DNA from: Moorena producens 3L
GTDB lineage: Bacteria > Cyanobacteriota > Cyanobacteriia > Cyanobacteriales > Coleofasciculaceae
Length of the DNA stretch: 64,000 nucleotides
Assembly (NCBI RefSeq): GCF_000211815.1
Contig: NZ_GL890969.1
Location: 133,430-197,429, forward strand
Reading direction: 5' to 3'
A program made the position numbers and the translations under genes. This document shows, piece by piece, positions 38,501-47,935 of this stretch (positions are counted from its first letter, which is position 1; each line of letters starts with the position of its first letter). The notes under the pieces are model-generated. The model was not told where the DNA came from. It did not search any database and saw nothing but the letters and a program-made list of their open reading frames with translations.

Positions 38501-38782
38501 GGAGTTGATATCAATCAAACCGATTTTGTCTTGGCTATTACCATTAGCTGAATGCTTAAACCAATAGGGAAATAATGAAATTGGATTGTGATTCCATCGT
38601 CATCACAAACAATGATTGGTCTTCATAAAGGATACTCATGGTTTTGATGCTTCAGTTTCTGTAATGGTAGAATTGGAGAGATTAACTAAATGCAGGGTGT
38701 ATCTACTTTTACTTCAGACCGGTAAATAAGAATGACTAGGGCAAGCATCCCTGCTGATAATATCACATTAGGATATGACATT

Positions 38783-39418
38783 TCAGAGTTTACAGATAGC
38801 TTTAAGAACCTTTAGCAATTGAATAGAACTCTCAGATTCCATCAGGTTTAGTAATGGCATCAGCTGATAAGTTGGGGAAGTTTCCTGCTGCAGATAAACA
38901 AACTGATAACGTAATCCATTGGTCACTAGCCCCCATACGGATTTTTGATGCTCTAAACTTTTAGAGGCATAAGTCAGTAATTGTGGTAAACCTGCTGTTA
39001 CGTCAGCTAGACTGTTTTTCGTTTCGATCACCAACACCCAAAAATAGTTATTAGCTGGTGTTGGTTGCTGGTTGTTTATTGCTAGAATATCAAGCCGCCC
39101 TGTAATTCGTGTCTCCTCGTCTTCACTATCAATTTCCGCAATCCCCTCTTCCACGGAAATTGTAATCGGGTAGTGATAGAAGCCAGCTAATCTTAGCAAT
39201 GGAGCAATAACCACCAACTTTACCTGGCCTTCAGAGACTTTTCCTGATCTTAGATAGGGACGAAAATCATTCTTTATTTGCACCAGTTCCTGCTTTTCAA
39301 CCTCTGTTAGCAGTTCTAAGGATAACAAGGGCATGAATGAGCCATCATAATCTTCTTCAAGATTCAAAAGACGATGAACATCCTCAAGAGATAAGTTACT
39401 AGGGTTTAAAGTTTTCAT
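38783..39418 (-). CDS. restriction endonuclease-like protein (PD-(D/E)XK)
   Basis: A 211-residue soluble protein with a plausible nuclease core: GRLDILAI (about 112-119, acidic Asp) and, after a turn, FWVLVIETKNS (about 132-142, E-x-K). This resembles the N-terminal domain of type I restriction R subunits and stand-alone relatives. No methylase or specificity subunit is near. The function is inferred from fold motifs only. It is preceded by a 280-bp gene-free spacer after the PEP-CTERM gene. Confidence 0.65.
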   Translation of the reverse strand: MKTLNPSNLSLEDVHRLLNLEEDYDGSFMPLLSLELLTEVEKQELVQIKNDFRPYLRSGKVSEGQVKLVVIAPLLRLAGFYHYPITISVEEGIAEIDSEDEETRITGRLDILAINNQQPTPANNYFWVLVIETKNSLADVTAGLPQLLTYASKSLEHQKSVWGLVTNGLRYQFVYLQQETSPTYQLMPLLNLMESESSIQLLKVLKAICKL

Positions 39419-39438
39419 GAGACACTTAATTTTTATCC

Positions 39439-39505
39439 AATGCTAAAACAGTTTTGATATTACAAGTTTTCTGATTCCACATATATGCCCCTAATCCAAC
39501 AGCTA
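39439..39505 (-). pseudogene. duplicated scrap of a MATE gene
   Basis: A 67-bp stretch is almost identical (a few mismatches) to 40598-40664, which lies within the MATE C-terminal fragment. It is a small duplication of that gene's end, 1.1 kb away. Confidence 0.8.
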
Positions 39506-40557
39506 GGTTATAACTACAGTAGTTGCTAGTGGTGCTTTAGGGGGGGCTTGCCTTCATTTTCCACCTCTTCGCACTTTGTTGGGAAAGCCTGCCCGAAAAT
39601 TGTAATGGGTAAGATGCCCATTCCACGGCTGATGCCCATTCCACCCACCAGCCCAAACAGCTTTTAGGAGATGCACCCTTTAGCACCTCAAGTACCGTGC
39701 CCATAGCCCATAAGCTTAATGCTTACAGTCTTCGAGGTCAGAATTCAGTATTCCCAAGGGAGATCCGGTGACTTGCTGAAAAGCTGGGATTGATGATCGT
39801 GATTTTTTTTTGCATCATAGAAGTAACTCCTACTTGGTTGGGAGGAAAGCCGCGCTGGTCATGATTAACGGGCATACTCAGCGCGGTTCTTAGTCTCATT
39901 TTTTACCTTCTATAGTATAGATAAATCTTCGAGAAAATGCAAGGATTAATTAAAATATTAACATTTATTTACAAAAATGTTTTTAGCTATATTAATTGAC
40001 TATTATTTAAACTCTTTTTTTGTACTATTATTGATTAATAATCATCATTTATATCCGGTAAAATTTTATAAAAAATCATTTGTATTGATAGCCATAAGGT
40101 TGTGTAATCTGCGGAACACTTTTTTGTTATATAGCGGTTTTTAATTAGGTGAGGTACATGTTTTTAGGGAGCTAAGGCCGTGGGCTCCGCTTTCGGCTTT
40201 GCCGAAAGCGAACGGAGCTGGAAGCAGTGAAGTCATAAGGTAAGCATATATGCTACGCCCACGCTACTTGAAGTGCCGTCAGCCGTCAGTAGTCAGTAGT
40301 CAGTAGTCAGTAGTCAGTAGTCAGCCGTCAGCCGTCAGCCGTCAGCCGTCAGCCGTCAGCCATTGGCTTTTGGCCACGCTACTGTTCGCGCAGCACCTCA
40401 AGTAGCGCAATCGGTGCTTAAAATAAACCTATGCAGGCCTATGGCCACGCTACGCGAACGGGATAATTTAATTCAGATTAAATTTTATTCAAAAGCTAAT
40501 AGCTAATAGCTGATAGCTGATAGCTGATAGCTGATTGCTGATTGCTGATAGCTTACC
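39506..40557. repeat. gene-free repeat block
   Basis: About 1 kb with no credible ORF. It holds a hairpin CCGCGCTG/CAGCGCGG (39850-39857, 39879-39886) followed by a T-rich stretch, and an AT-rich tract (39940-40080). A 35-base palindrome, GCTCCG...CGGAGC with a TTTCGGC/GCCGAAA core, is at 40184-40218. Heptamer arrays CAGTAGT and CAGCCGT run at about 40276-40360 and GCTGATA at 40497-40553. Several dispersed CCACGCTAC(GCGAA) repeats are at about 40260, 40374 and 40444. Confidence 0.8.
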
Positions 40558-40860
40558 TCAAAGCTGACCCATGCCAGCAGAAACTGATTCTTTCTCTAAT
40601 GCTAAAACAGTTTTGATATCACAAGTTTTCTGATTCCAGATATATGCCCCTAAGCCAACAGCTACATTAGAAATACAGGCAGCGGCAAAGATACCATTAA
40701 CCCCAAATAGCTGACTGCCTAGATAAGCCAATGGGATGTAAAGCACTACCATCCGAGTCACCATCATCACCACTGATGGTAAGGGTTTACCTAAGGCATT
40801 AAACGTCGAACTGGCAACTAGAATCACGCCTGTTCCGGCATAGCTAATCGGGACATTGAC
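40558..40860 (-). pseudogene. MATE transporter, C-terminal fragment
   Basis: The frame reads VNVPISYAGTGVILVASSTFN and continues to GAYIWNQKTCDI and a stop at 40558: the last third of a NorM/MATE-type transporter. It is cut off at the right end of the tnpB element. The N-terminus of a MATE gene on the same strand appears at 42270-42356, so the two are probably parts of one gene whose middle was lost. Confidence 0.8.
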
Positions 40861-42180
40861 ACTCCCCGGTCTAAAGACACGGGGATTCTTGCTTCAACGA
40901 GCCAACTTGCTCAACCAGACCGGAATCAGGAAGAGTAGAGGTCGATTCTCTGCAAGCGTTTTGGTTTAAAACCAGGGTTCCGATGTGCCCCACCGTACCC
41001 AAGGCTCGTTTAAGGATGTTGATCGCGGCATTGTGGTCACGGTCTAACTCGCACCCACATTTACAAACGTGAGTCCTAGTTGATAGCGACTTCTTGAGCA
41101 CTTCACCACATTCAGAACAATTTTGGCTTGTGTAGGCAGGGTTTACTGCAACAGTTACTCTGCCGAATTTAGTCCCAAAATGCTCGATCCATTTTCTAAA
41201 TTGATACCAACCAGCATCATTAATAGACTTGGCGAGGCAGTGGTTTTTGACCAGATTTTTTACCCTCAAATCTTCATAGGCGACCAGGTCGTTAGACCGG
41301 ATTACGCAACGTGCCAGTCTCTTGGCATGTTCTTCACGCTGCCTACTTATTTTAAGGTGCGTCCTGCCTAGTCTATTAATGGCTTTTTTACGGTTGGCTG
41401 AGCCTTTCTTTTTTCGATAAACTCGGCGTTGATAAAACTTTAATCTCTTTTCCCCAGTCCTGTAAAAACGGGGATTAGGTTCAGTCTTACCTCTGGAGTC
41501 GGTATAGAACTCTTTTAAACCTACATCTAGACCAACAGTCGCATCAGCAGGTTTTAATTGTTCTTTTACATCGACTGAAACACAAAACTGGACATAGTAA
41601 CCGTCTGCCCTTTTGACAATCCGAACTCGCTTGATTTGTTTCTTGTCAAATCCCCACAAGTCCCATGTACCTTTGAGTTTAAGCTTCCCAATTTCTTTCT
41701 TGTCAGTGAATGTAATTGATTTATTGTCAGGGGACAGCTTCCATCCTGACTGCTTATATTCGACTGACCTGCAATGCTTTTGAAACTTAGGGAAACCTTT
41801 CTTTCCAGATACTTTTTTCTTACAGTTCTCAAAAAAGCGAGCAATTGATGACCATGCCCTTTCAGCCGCAGCTTGTCTAGCGGTTGAGTTCAGTTCATTG
41901 GCAAACGGAAAGTTCTTAGCTAAGGTTTTGCAATACTTATTGAGGTCGTATTTGTTAAACCCTTTATTATCCATCCACAAACGGAGACAGCTATTCCGTA
42001 CAAACTTCACAGTCCGGATGGCTTCGTCTATGGATTGATACTGTTTCTTTTTCCCGTATGCCTTGAACTCAAGTATGATCATCAGAACTCGACCTTTTCT
42101 GTTATATTATTATAATACGTTTAGCACAAATTTACAAGTCATGTTGCTATATTTTTTTTTTTTAGTGGGACAGGACTCCC
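40861..42180 (-). mobile_element. second TnpB-only IS605-type element
   Basis: The right end is a CCCCG/CGGGG hairpin at about 40864-40884, overlapping the tnpB stop; the left end lies somewhere upstream of 42082 and is not resolved (a T14 run is near 42147). The element sits inside a MATE gene. There is no tnpA. Confidence 0.6.
40871..42082 (-). CDS. tnpB: TnpB RNA-guided nuclease (IS605 OrfB)
   Basis: A 403-residue TnpB of a different subtype from the first copy (low similarity by eye). RuvC motifs: GLDVGLKEFYTD (about 187-198), AYEDLRVKNLVKNH (about 270-283) and CELDRDHNAAINIL (about 346-359). The zinc finger is CSEC...CKCGC (about 327-346). All three acidic residues are present. A good AAAGGTCGAG ribosome-binding site precedes the ATG at 42082. 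The 3' end overlaps the right-end hairpin, where the guide RNA scaffold is expected; the flanking guide would come from the disrupted MATE gene. Confidence 0.9.
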   Translation of the reverse strand: MIILEFKAYGKKKQYQSIDEAIRTVKFVRNSCLRLWMDNKGFNKYDLNKYCKTLAKNFPFANELNSTARQAAAERAWSSIARFFENCKKKVSGKKGFPKFQKHCRSVEYKQSGWKLSPDNKSITFTDKKEIGKLKLKGTWDLWGFDKKQIKRVRIVKRADGYYVQFCVSVDVKEQLKPADATVGLDVGLKEFYTDSRGKTEPNPRFYRTGEKRLKFYQRRVYRKKKGSANRKKAINRLGRTHLKISRQREEHAKRLARCVIRSNDLVAYEDLRVKNLVKNHCLAKSINDAGWYQFRKWIEHFGTKFGRVTVAVNPAYTSQNCSECGEVLKKSLSTRTHVCKCGCELDRDHNAAINILKRALGTVGHIGTLVLNQNACRESTSTLPDSGLVEQVGSLKQESPCL

Positions 42181-42269
42181 TATAGCTAAAAAGCTAAAAG
42201 GCGCGTCAAGCCGCTATCAACTTTCATCTCCGCTCGCTTTGTGACGGAGTTTTCAGTTGTTAAAATCCT

Positions 42270-42356
42270 AATAACTGCAAACACTCCCCAAATCATCGGT
42301 ATCGTTAGTCGGGTTAGCTGGGAGCTCACCTTCCCTTCAATCAGGTTTTGCTTCAT
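42270..42356 (-). pseudogene. MATE transporter, N-terminal fragment
   Basis: The minus strand from ATG 42356 reads MKQNLIEGKVSSQLTRLTIP and then MIWGVFAVI, the characteristic beginning of a MATE protein, before the sequence diverges. It pairs with the C-terminal fragment at 40558-40860. Confidence 0.7.
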
Positions 42357-42501
42357 GGTAGGGCATACCTTAATTAATCTTAATAAAATTTAACTAAATT
42401 TAATTGGTTTTGAGGATTTATCTAGAGAAAGGGCAAGAGGATAAAGAGGATAAATGAGTTAAAACAGGTAAATTAAGTAAATAGTTTCGGCTCATCTATA
42501 A

Positions 42502-44529
42502 CTGAAGTTCCCCTGTACTTTTGTACTACTAGAGCACGGAAAGGCTATCCCCATAAGGGATAAGCTTTATTTAGCCTACTCTTTGTGTGCCCATGTAATT
42601 TTCCAATTTTCTTAAGATTCAAGGTTGGGTAACTTTGGCGATAATGTAGTCATGTATATAGAACGAGTTCCCAATCGAAACTCACCACCTGCTGTCCTTC
42701 TCAGGGAATCATACCGAGAAGGAAATAAAGTTCGTAAACGCACCCTAGCTAATCTGTCTAAATTACCTGATGATGTCATCGAAAATTTACGCATTGTACT
42801 CAAAGGAGGAGTGGCCGTTGAAAATTATGGGGAGGCTTTTCAGATAAAAAGAAGCTTACCTCATGGCCATATTTCCGGGGTTCTAGGCACTCTGAACAAA
42901 TTAGGAGTTCCAGAACTAATAGATGGTAAAGCTTCAAAAAATCGGGCAGTTATCATCGCCATGATAGTTGCCCGAATAATTGACCCCTGTTCAAAATTGG
43001 CAACGGCTAGAGGATTAAATCAGGAAACTTGTGGTTCATCTTTGAGCCATCTACTCGGATTAGAATCAACAGATGAAGATGACTTATATGAAGCCCTAGA
43101 TTGGCTGATAGCTAGACAAACAAGAATTGAAAATGAACTGGCGAAAAAGCATTTAAAAGAGGGTGCATTAGTTCTGTATGATGTCAGTTCCACCTATTTT
43201 GTTCGCGTAGCGTCGGCTTCGCCGAAGGGAAAAACCTGTCCTCTAGCAAGCTACGGTTATAGTCGAGACAAAAAAAGCGGTGCGACCCCGGTCGGGTTTC
43301 CCGACCTAGGGAACGCGCACCAAGAGAGAGGAAAACAACAAATAGTATTTGGCTTGCTGTGTAATCGAGAAGGATGTCCCATTGCTGTGGAAGTTTTTGA
43401 GGGAAATACATCCGACACTACCACAATGGCCTTACAAATCGAGAAAGTCCGTCATCGCTTTGGACTCTCCAGAATCATCTGGGTTGGAGATAGAGGCATG
43501 ATTACTCAAACCCGTATCAACCAAGAGTTCTCGACAAGGGAGGATCTCGATTGGATTACAGCCTTAACTGCTGCTCAAATCAAACTCTTGGCTGAGCAAG
43601 AAGTGATTCAACTGGGACTGTTTGATGAACAAAATTTAGTGGAAGTGGAATCCGTAGATTATCCGGGGGAAAGATTAATCGCTTGTCGCAATCCAATAAC
43701 TGCTGAGTCAAGGGCTCAAAAACGAGAAAAACTCTTACAGAAAACAGAAGAAGAATTAGAAAAAATTGTTCAAGCTACTCTCCGAGAAAAAAGGGCTTTA
43801 AAGGGTGCTGACCAAATTGGCCTTCGAGTCGGAAAGGTGATTAACAAATATCGAGTGGGGAAGTTCTTTGAACTGGAAATCACGAACAACAGCTTTTCCT
43901 ACACCCGCAAGCCCCAAGGCTTAAAAGCCGCCGCTGCCTTGGATGGATTATATGTCATTCGTACTTCTGTAGACACCGAAGTTTTAGATGCTCCAGCTAC
44001 AGTGAAAGCTTACAAAAGTCTGTCTCAAGTCGAACAGGCTTTTCGCTCTTATAAGACGATGGATTTAAAAGTCCGTCCGATTTATCACCATCTCGAAAGC
44101 CGAGTTAAATCTCACGTTTTTCTTTGTATGCTGGCTTATTATGTGGAATGGCATATGAAGCAGGCTTTAGCACCGATTCTTTTTGATGACGAGGAGGGCA
44201 CCCCCATTGATTGGGATGGAGTTACTCCTGTTAAACGATCAAAAAAAGCTTTATCCAAGGCTCGTAAGAAGCGGACAGCCCAGAACTTACCCGTACACAG
44301 CTTTTCCACTTTGATGGCAGATTTAGGAACAATTACTCTCAACACAATTGCTTCTAAATTAGAGGGGGCTGATCTGACTTTTTTGAAAATTACTCAACCC
44401 ACACCAGTCCAACAAAAGGCGTTAGATTTACTTGGTGTTTCCCTATTTGTACCCAGTAAATGACCGACAGAAAATCTGCTATTCCTTACCCAGCATAGGT
44501 TGCCCTTTTTGTCAAAGGGGGAACTTCAG
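42502..44529 (+). mobile_element. complete IS1634-type insertion sequence
   Basis: A 2028-bp element with terminal inverted repeats CTGAAGTTCCCC (42502-42513) and GGGGAACTTCAG (44518-44529). It is flanked by a perfect 7-bp direct repeat, TCTATAA (42495-42501 and 44530-44536), an apparent target-site duplication. It contains one transposase gene and appears recently inserted. Confidence 0.88.
42652..44463 (+). CDS. IS1634-family transposase
   Basis: A DDE transposase of 603 residues from ATG 42652 (the frame extends to a TTG at 42625). Typical features: VLYDVSSTYF (first Asp, about 178-187), IIWVGDRGMITQ (second Asp, about 278-289) and LSQVEQAFRSYKTMDLKVRPIYHH (third acidic, about 462-485). 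The C-terminus is full length. Two palindromic repeats are inserted in frame between the first and second motifs: one (43201-43227) adds VRVASASPK and the other (43279-43322) adds SGATPVGFPDLGNAHQE. The expected uninterrupted reading is YF-EGKTCPLASYGYSRDKK-GKQQIVFG. Whether it is still active is unclear. Confidence 0.87.
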   Translation: MYIERVPNRNSPPAVLLRESYREGNKVRKRTLANLSKLPDDVIENLRIVLKGGVAVENYGEAFQIKRSLPHGHISGVLGTLNKLGVPELIDGKASKNRAVIIAMIVARIIDPCSKLATARGLNQETCGSSLSHLLGLESTDEDDLYEALDWLIARQTRIENELAKKHLKEGALVLYDVSSTYFVRVASASPKGKTCPLASYGYSRDKKSGATPVGFPDLGNAHQERGKQQIVFGLLCNREGCPIAVEVFEGNTSDTTTMALQIEKVRHRFGLSRIIWVGDRGMITQTRINQEFSTREDLDWITALTAAQIKLLAEQEVIQLGLFDEQNLVEVESVDYPGERLIACRNPITAESRAQKREKLLQKTEEELEKIVQATLREKRALKGADQIGLRVGKVINKYRVGKFFELEITNNSFSYTRKPQGLKAAAALDGLYVIRTSVDTEVLDAPATVKAYKSLSQVEQAFRSYKTMDLKVRPIYHHLESRVKSHVFLCMLAYYVEWHMKQALAPILFDDEEGTPIDWDGVTPVKRSKKALSKARKKRTAQNLPVHSFSTLMADLGTITLNTIASKLEGADLTFLKITQPTPVQQKALDLLGVSLFVPSK

Positions 44530-44643
44530 TCTATAACGTTTCTGAACGCTATGAGGTACAGAAATTTTTTTTCCTTATTACCTATTCCCTATTCCCTATT
44601 CCCTGTTCCCAGATCCGCTGTTCCCTTTGCTATAGCTAACTGC
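44464..44643. repeat. IS right end and (CCCTATT)n heptamers
   Basis: This holds the IS right terminus and, at about 44576-44612, four to five copies of a CCCTATT/CCCTGTT heptamer. There is no gene. Confidence 0.75.
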
Positions 44644-45741
44644 TTAAACTAATAGTTCCAGAAACCTTATAAGGTTAAAAAAAAGCTTCTTTGTGCCCAA
44701 GTAAGTTTTAACAAACGCTTCTTTGTGCTCTGGTTTTACACCACGAAAGGGACTATAGGTAGATTCCCAACAAAAAAGAGAATAACCATAACCATAGTTT
44801 TCGGCTATTGCTATCTGCTTGTTGAGTTCATTGATGGGCTTAGGGCGATAGACTTCTCCACTGTAGATACCTACCGCTACCGGAACGTAATAACTAGCTT
44901 CTCGTAAACCAGAAGATTTTAGAGTATTGATTACTTCTTGGCTTGTCTGGCGATAAATTTGGACGATCACTTCATCAATCAAGCCTTGGCGTAACCAATA
45001 CAACCAATTTTGAGAGTATTTTCTGTAGGAAAAACTTGGGGAGTTGGGAGAAAGAGATATAATTAAGTTAGGGTTAATTTTTTTAACCGCTTGGTAAATT
45101 TTACGGGTTAATTCTGTCATCACTCTGGCGTGATTTCCAAACTGAGTTGGAATGCCCCAATGATCGTCTAGTTGAATACCATAGAGATTGGGATAGTTCT
45201 TTGCAGCTTCAGTAAATAAATTAATGAAGTACTGTTGAACATCTGGGTGCTTTGGATTTAGCCACAGATGTTGATCGATAGCTTTTTCTCCTGTTGACGT
45301 CTTTAGGAGCCAATCGGGATGCTGCTTAGCAAATTTTGAATTCAGATGAAGCATCATGCCATGCTCATACCAAGCATAGATTTTCAATCCTTGACGTTCA
45401 CCTTCTTTGATGGCGGCTTTTAGGGGGTCGGTGAATGGTAAGGTAATCCGGTTATTTTTGAGGGAATACTTACTAGGATAGGTAGTTCCACCATTATAAA
45501 CATCAACGTAAATTCGATTAAAATTCAGACCAGATAACTGGTGAAATACATTGTCAGTTTGTCCTGTATAGGATAGAAAGTTGTTACCAATATGAGTTAC
45601 CCAAATTCCTTGAATTTTATTGGTAGTTTTTGGGGTATGGCGAGGGGCAGGAATGATAATGTTAAAACCTACCAATACCACCACTCCTATTAATGTCCAA
45701 ATTATAAATTTATTGAATTTTTTTATTAACGGAAATTTCAT
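44644..45741 (-). CDS. membrane-anchored glycosyl-hydrolase-like (GHL10) protein
   Basis: A 365-residue protein with an N-terminal membrane anchor (about 13-30) and then a TIM-barrel-like domain of the GHL10/DUF187 family: QGIWVTHIGNNFLS, FNRIYVDVYNGGTTYPS, GLKIYAWYEHGM, WLNPKHPDVQQYF, NLYGIQLDDHWGIP and ISLSPNSPSFSYR. In family members the acidic residues at the strand ends (here QLDDHWG) are the likely catalytic site for a polysaccharide. It would act outside the inner membrane. The exact substrate is unknown. Confidence 0.82.
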   Translation of the reverse strand: MKFPLIKKFNKFIIWTLIGVVVLVGFNIIIPAPRHTPKTTNKIQGIWVTHIGNNFLSYTGQTDNVFHQLSGLNFNRIYVDVYNGGTTYPSKYSLKNNRITLPFTDPLKAAIKEGERQGLKIYAWYEHGMMLHLNSKFAKQHPDWLLKTSTGEKAIDQHLWLNPKHPDVQQYFINLFTEAAKNYPNLYGIQLDDHWGIPTQFGNHARVMTELTRKIYQAVKKINPNLIISLSPNSPSFSYRKYSQNWLYWLRQGLIDEVIVQIYRQTSQEVINTLKSSGLREASYYVPVAVGIYSGEVYRPKPINELNKQIAIAENYGYGYSLFCWESTYSPFRGVKPEHKEAFVKTYLGTKKLFFNLIRFLELLV

Positions 45742-45974
45742 TAGTTAATTGGTAATTGGTAATTGGTAATTATTATTTTCGGGGATCATATGCGCGAAGC
45801 GCACGCTACTTGAGGTGCAATCAGCTTTTGAAGCAAGGAAAACTAGGTACGAAAACTTAGGCATTTGGCTGAGGGAGCCGAGTACATAAGTATTCGTGGA
45901 ACTTTCCTCAAGAATCACCCACGCCAAAATCACCAATTACCAATAACTAATAACCAATAAGTAATGACTAACAA
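45742..45974. repeat. TAATTGG heptamers and dispersed repeat
   Basis: (TAATTGG)n lies at 45748-45770, a CGCGAAGCGCACGCTACTTGAGG repeat at about 45791-45813, and a related CAATTACCAATAA stretch near the citrate synthase end. There is no gene. Confidence 0.6.
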
Positions 45975-47138
45975 CTAACGAGCTTCCATAGGAATATAGG
46001 GAGCATCGTGAGTGCCAGTGTAGACTTGAGTAGGTCTAAAAATTCGATTGACTGCTAGCTGTTCCTTCCAGTGAGCTAGCCAACCCGCAACTCGTGCGAT
46101 CGCAAACACTGGTGTAAACAAGTCACTCGGAATACCCAGCTTCCGGTAAACTAAGCCAGAATAGAAATCCACATTGGGATAAATCCCCTTGTGGCTCAGT
46201 TTTTCTTCCACTGCTTTCTCCAACTCCAAAGCAATGTCGTAGTACTTGTCTGTGCCAGATTCCTTAAACAGTTGTTCCGCTAAGTTCTGAAGTATCGTTG
46301 CTCGCGGGTCTTTTACCTTATAGACTCGGTGACCACAACCCATAATTCGTTCTTTGCGCTGCAAGCGCTCCTCCAAGTAAGACTGGACATTGTCCACTGA
46401 GCCGATGGTTTCCAACATGGTAATCACTTCTTCATTCGCCCCTCCGTGTAACGGACCAGCTAGAGTTCCCACCGCTGATGCCACTACTGCATAAGGGTCA
46501 GTAAGAGTAGAAGCAGTCACCAGAGCCGAAAAAGTAGATGCATTGATAGTATGTTCGGCATGGAGGGTCAGGCAAACATCAAAGACATGAGCCTCTAGGG
46601 GAGTAGGCTCTTGCTCATTGAGCATATACAGAAAGTTAGCTGCATAGCTAAGATCATCCCGAGGGCGTACTGGATCGTCCCCTTTGCGCATCTGTTTAAA
46701 TGCTGCTACCATGGTAGGAATCTTAGCCAACAGCCGAACCACGGCTTCCCTAATGTATTTTGGATTGTCTAGAGCCCGTTTGGAGTAAAACAGACCCAAA
46801 GCAGCAGCAGAGGCTTGTAGAGCATCCATGGGATGACCAGTTTCTGGAAAACATTTCATCATGTCCCGGATGCTATACTTGATCCGTCGGTGGAGGCGAA
46901 CGTCCTCCTGGAATTCATAAAGTTCGTTCTTAGTAGGTAGCTCACCCCAAATCAGTAGATAGGCGGCTTCTAGGAAAGTACTGTTTGATGCGAGTTCTTC
47001 GATCCGAATGCCACGATACTCTAGTATTCCCTTCTGCCCATCAACGTAGCTGATACTGGATTGAGCTGCTGGAATGCCTTCTAAACCTGGCTGGTACTCG
47101 CAAGCTATCATGTTATTACCTACAGAATCTTCAGTCAT
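45975..47138 (-). CDS. gltA: citrate synthase
   Basis: Citrate synthase joins oxaloacetate and acetyl-CoA to enter the TCA cycle. The 387 residues match the bacterial/cyanobacterial short form, with the expected N-terminus EYQPGLEGIPAAQSSISYVDGQKGILEYRG. Catalytic residues seen: His in LHAEHTINASTF (about 187), His in GPLHGGANEEV (about 226) and Asp in NVDFYSGLV (about 276-281). The start may be either ATG 47138 or the internal ATG at 47111; many homologues begin near the second. It is intact. Confidence 0.95.
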   Translation of the reverse strand: MTEDSVGNNMIACEYQPGLEGIPAAQSSISYVDGQKGILEYRGIRIEELASNSTFLEAAYLLIWGELPTKNELYEFQEDVRLHRRIKYSIRDMMKCFPETGHPMDALQASAAALGLFYSKRALDNPKYIREAVVRLLAKIPTMVAAFKQMRKGDDPVRPRDDLSYAANFLYMLNEQEPTPLEAHVFDVCLTLHAEHTINASTFSALVTASTLTDPYAVVASAVGTLAGPLHGGANEEVITMLETIGSVDNVQSYLEERLQRKERIMGCGHRVYKVKDPRATILQNLAEQLFKESGTDKYYDIALELEKAVEEKLSHKGIYPNVDFYSGLVYRKLGIPSDLFTPVFAIARVAGWLAHWKEQLAVNRIFRPTQVYTGTHDAPYIPMEAR

Positions 47139-47357
47139 CTCAGGGTAACTTACCAGAGATTAGTGCTTAAGTCTTCCGTGCTACAAAGATTATTACTTTT
47201 TAGTGTAATGACTATATTATAGCAATCTCCAACAATCTTGATGAATTTGTGCTTGATGAATTTGTGCTCAAAGAACCAATCGTGATATTCTTCCCCCTCT
47301 TACCTGTCTTGCCTGTCTTCCCCCTCTTCAGAAGTTTTACAACTCAAATCCCCATTG

Positions 47358-47855
47358 CTATAGTAACCATTTCGGTGAGGTCAGCAAGAATAGCTCACTG
47401 CGACCGAAGGGCTTGCCAGTATTAGGAAGCTTTAACCCAATTACTCCAGCTTTTTTTAGCACTAGTTTTTGATTGGATACTCCCCACACCAACATTTCCG
47501 CCCAATTAGCTAAATCCGGTTGATGGCCAACTAGAGCTAAACGTCTTTGAGCATTAGTCTTTCGCCACCTCTGCTGTAGCCAACTGAGCCATTGGTGAAT
47601 GTCACCCTCAGGAGCGAGACTCTCTGACTCTTCAACCAATGAGCCTAAACCAACATCTTGGAGGATAGCAGCGGTTTCCTTAGCTCTGACCAATGGACTA
47701 GTCAATATTAGGTCAAAATGTAGCCCTCGTTTCTGGAGCTCTTTTGCTACTTTACTAGTTTTTTCATGGCCAATTTTGGTCAGTGGCCGCTCTCGATCGT
47801 TGTGGTAGGTGCCTCGCTCAGCAGCAATACCGTGGCGAATTAAGTAGAGTTCCAT
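47358..47855 (-). CDS. sixA: SixA-type phosphohistidine phosphatase
   Basis: A 165-residue histidine phosphatase: LYLIRHGIA with the catalytic His (residue 8), the Arg in SPLVRAKETA (about 58) and the second His in LALVGHQPDLANW (about 109). SixA removes phosphate from phosphohistidine in phosphorelay or PTS proteins. The length is that of SixA and not of a phosphoglycerate mutase. The partner here is unknown; the many histidine kinases in the window are only circumstantial. Confidence 0.85.
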   Translation of the reverse strand: MELYLIRHGIAAERGTYHNDRERPLTKIGHEKTSKVAKELQKRGLHFDLILTSPLVRAKETAAILQDVGLGSLVEESESLAPEGDIHQWLSWLQQRWRKTNAQRRLALVGHQPDLANWAEMLVWGVSNQKLVLKKAGVIGLKLPNTGKPFGRSELFLLTSPKWLL

Positions 47856-47935
47856 GGGCTGATGTTGAGATTCGCTTAAAATGCGATCGCGCTCACTGAA
47901 AACACTCCTGAGTTCATCAGTTGGTATTAGTTAGT

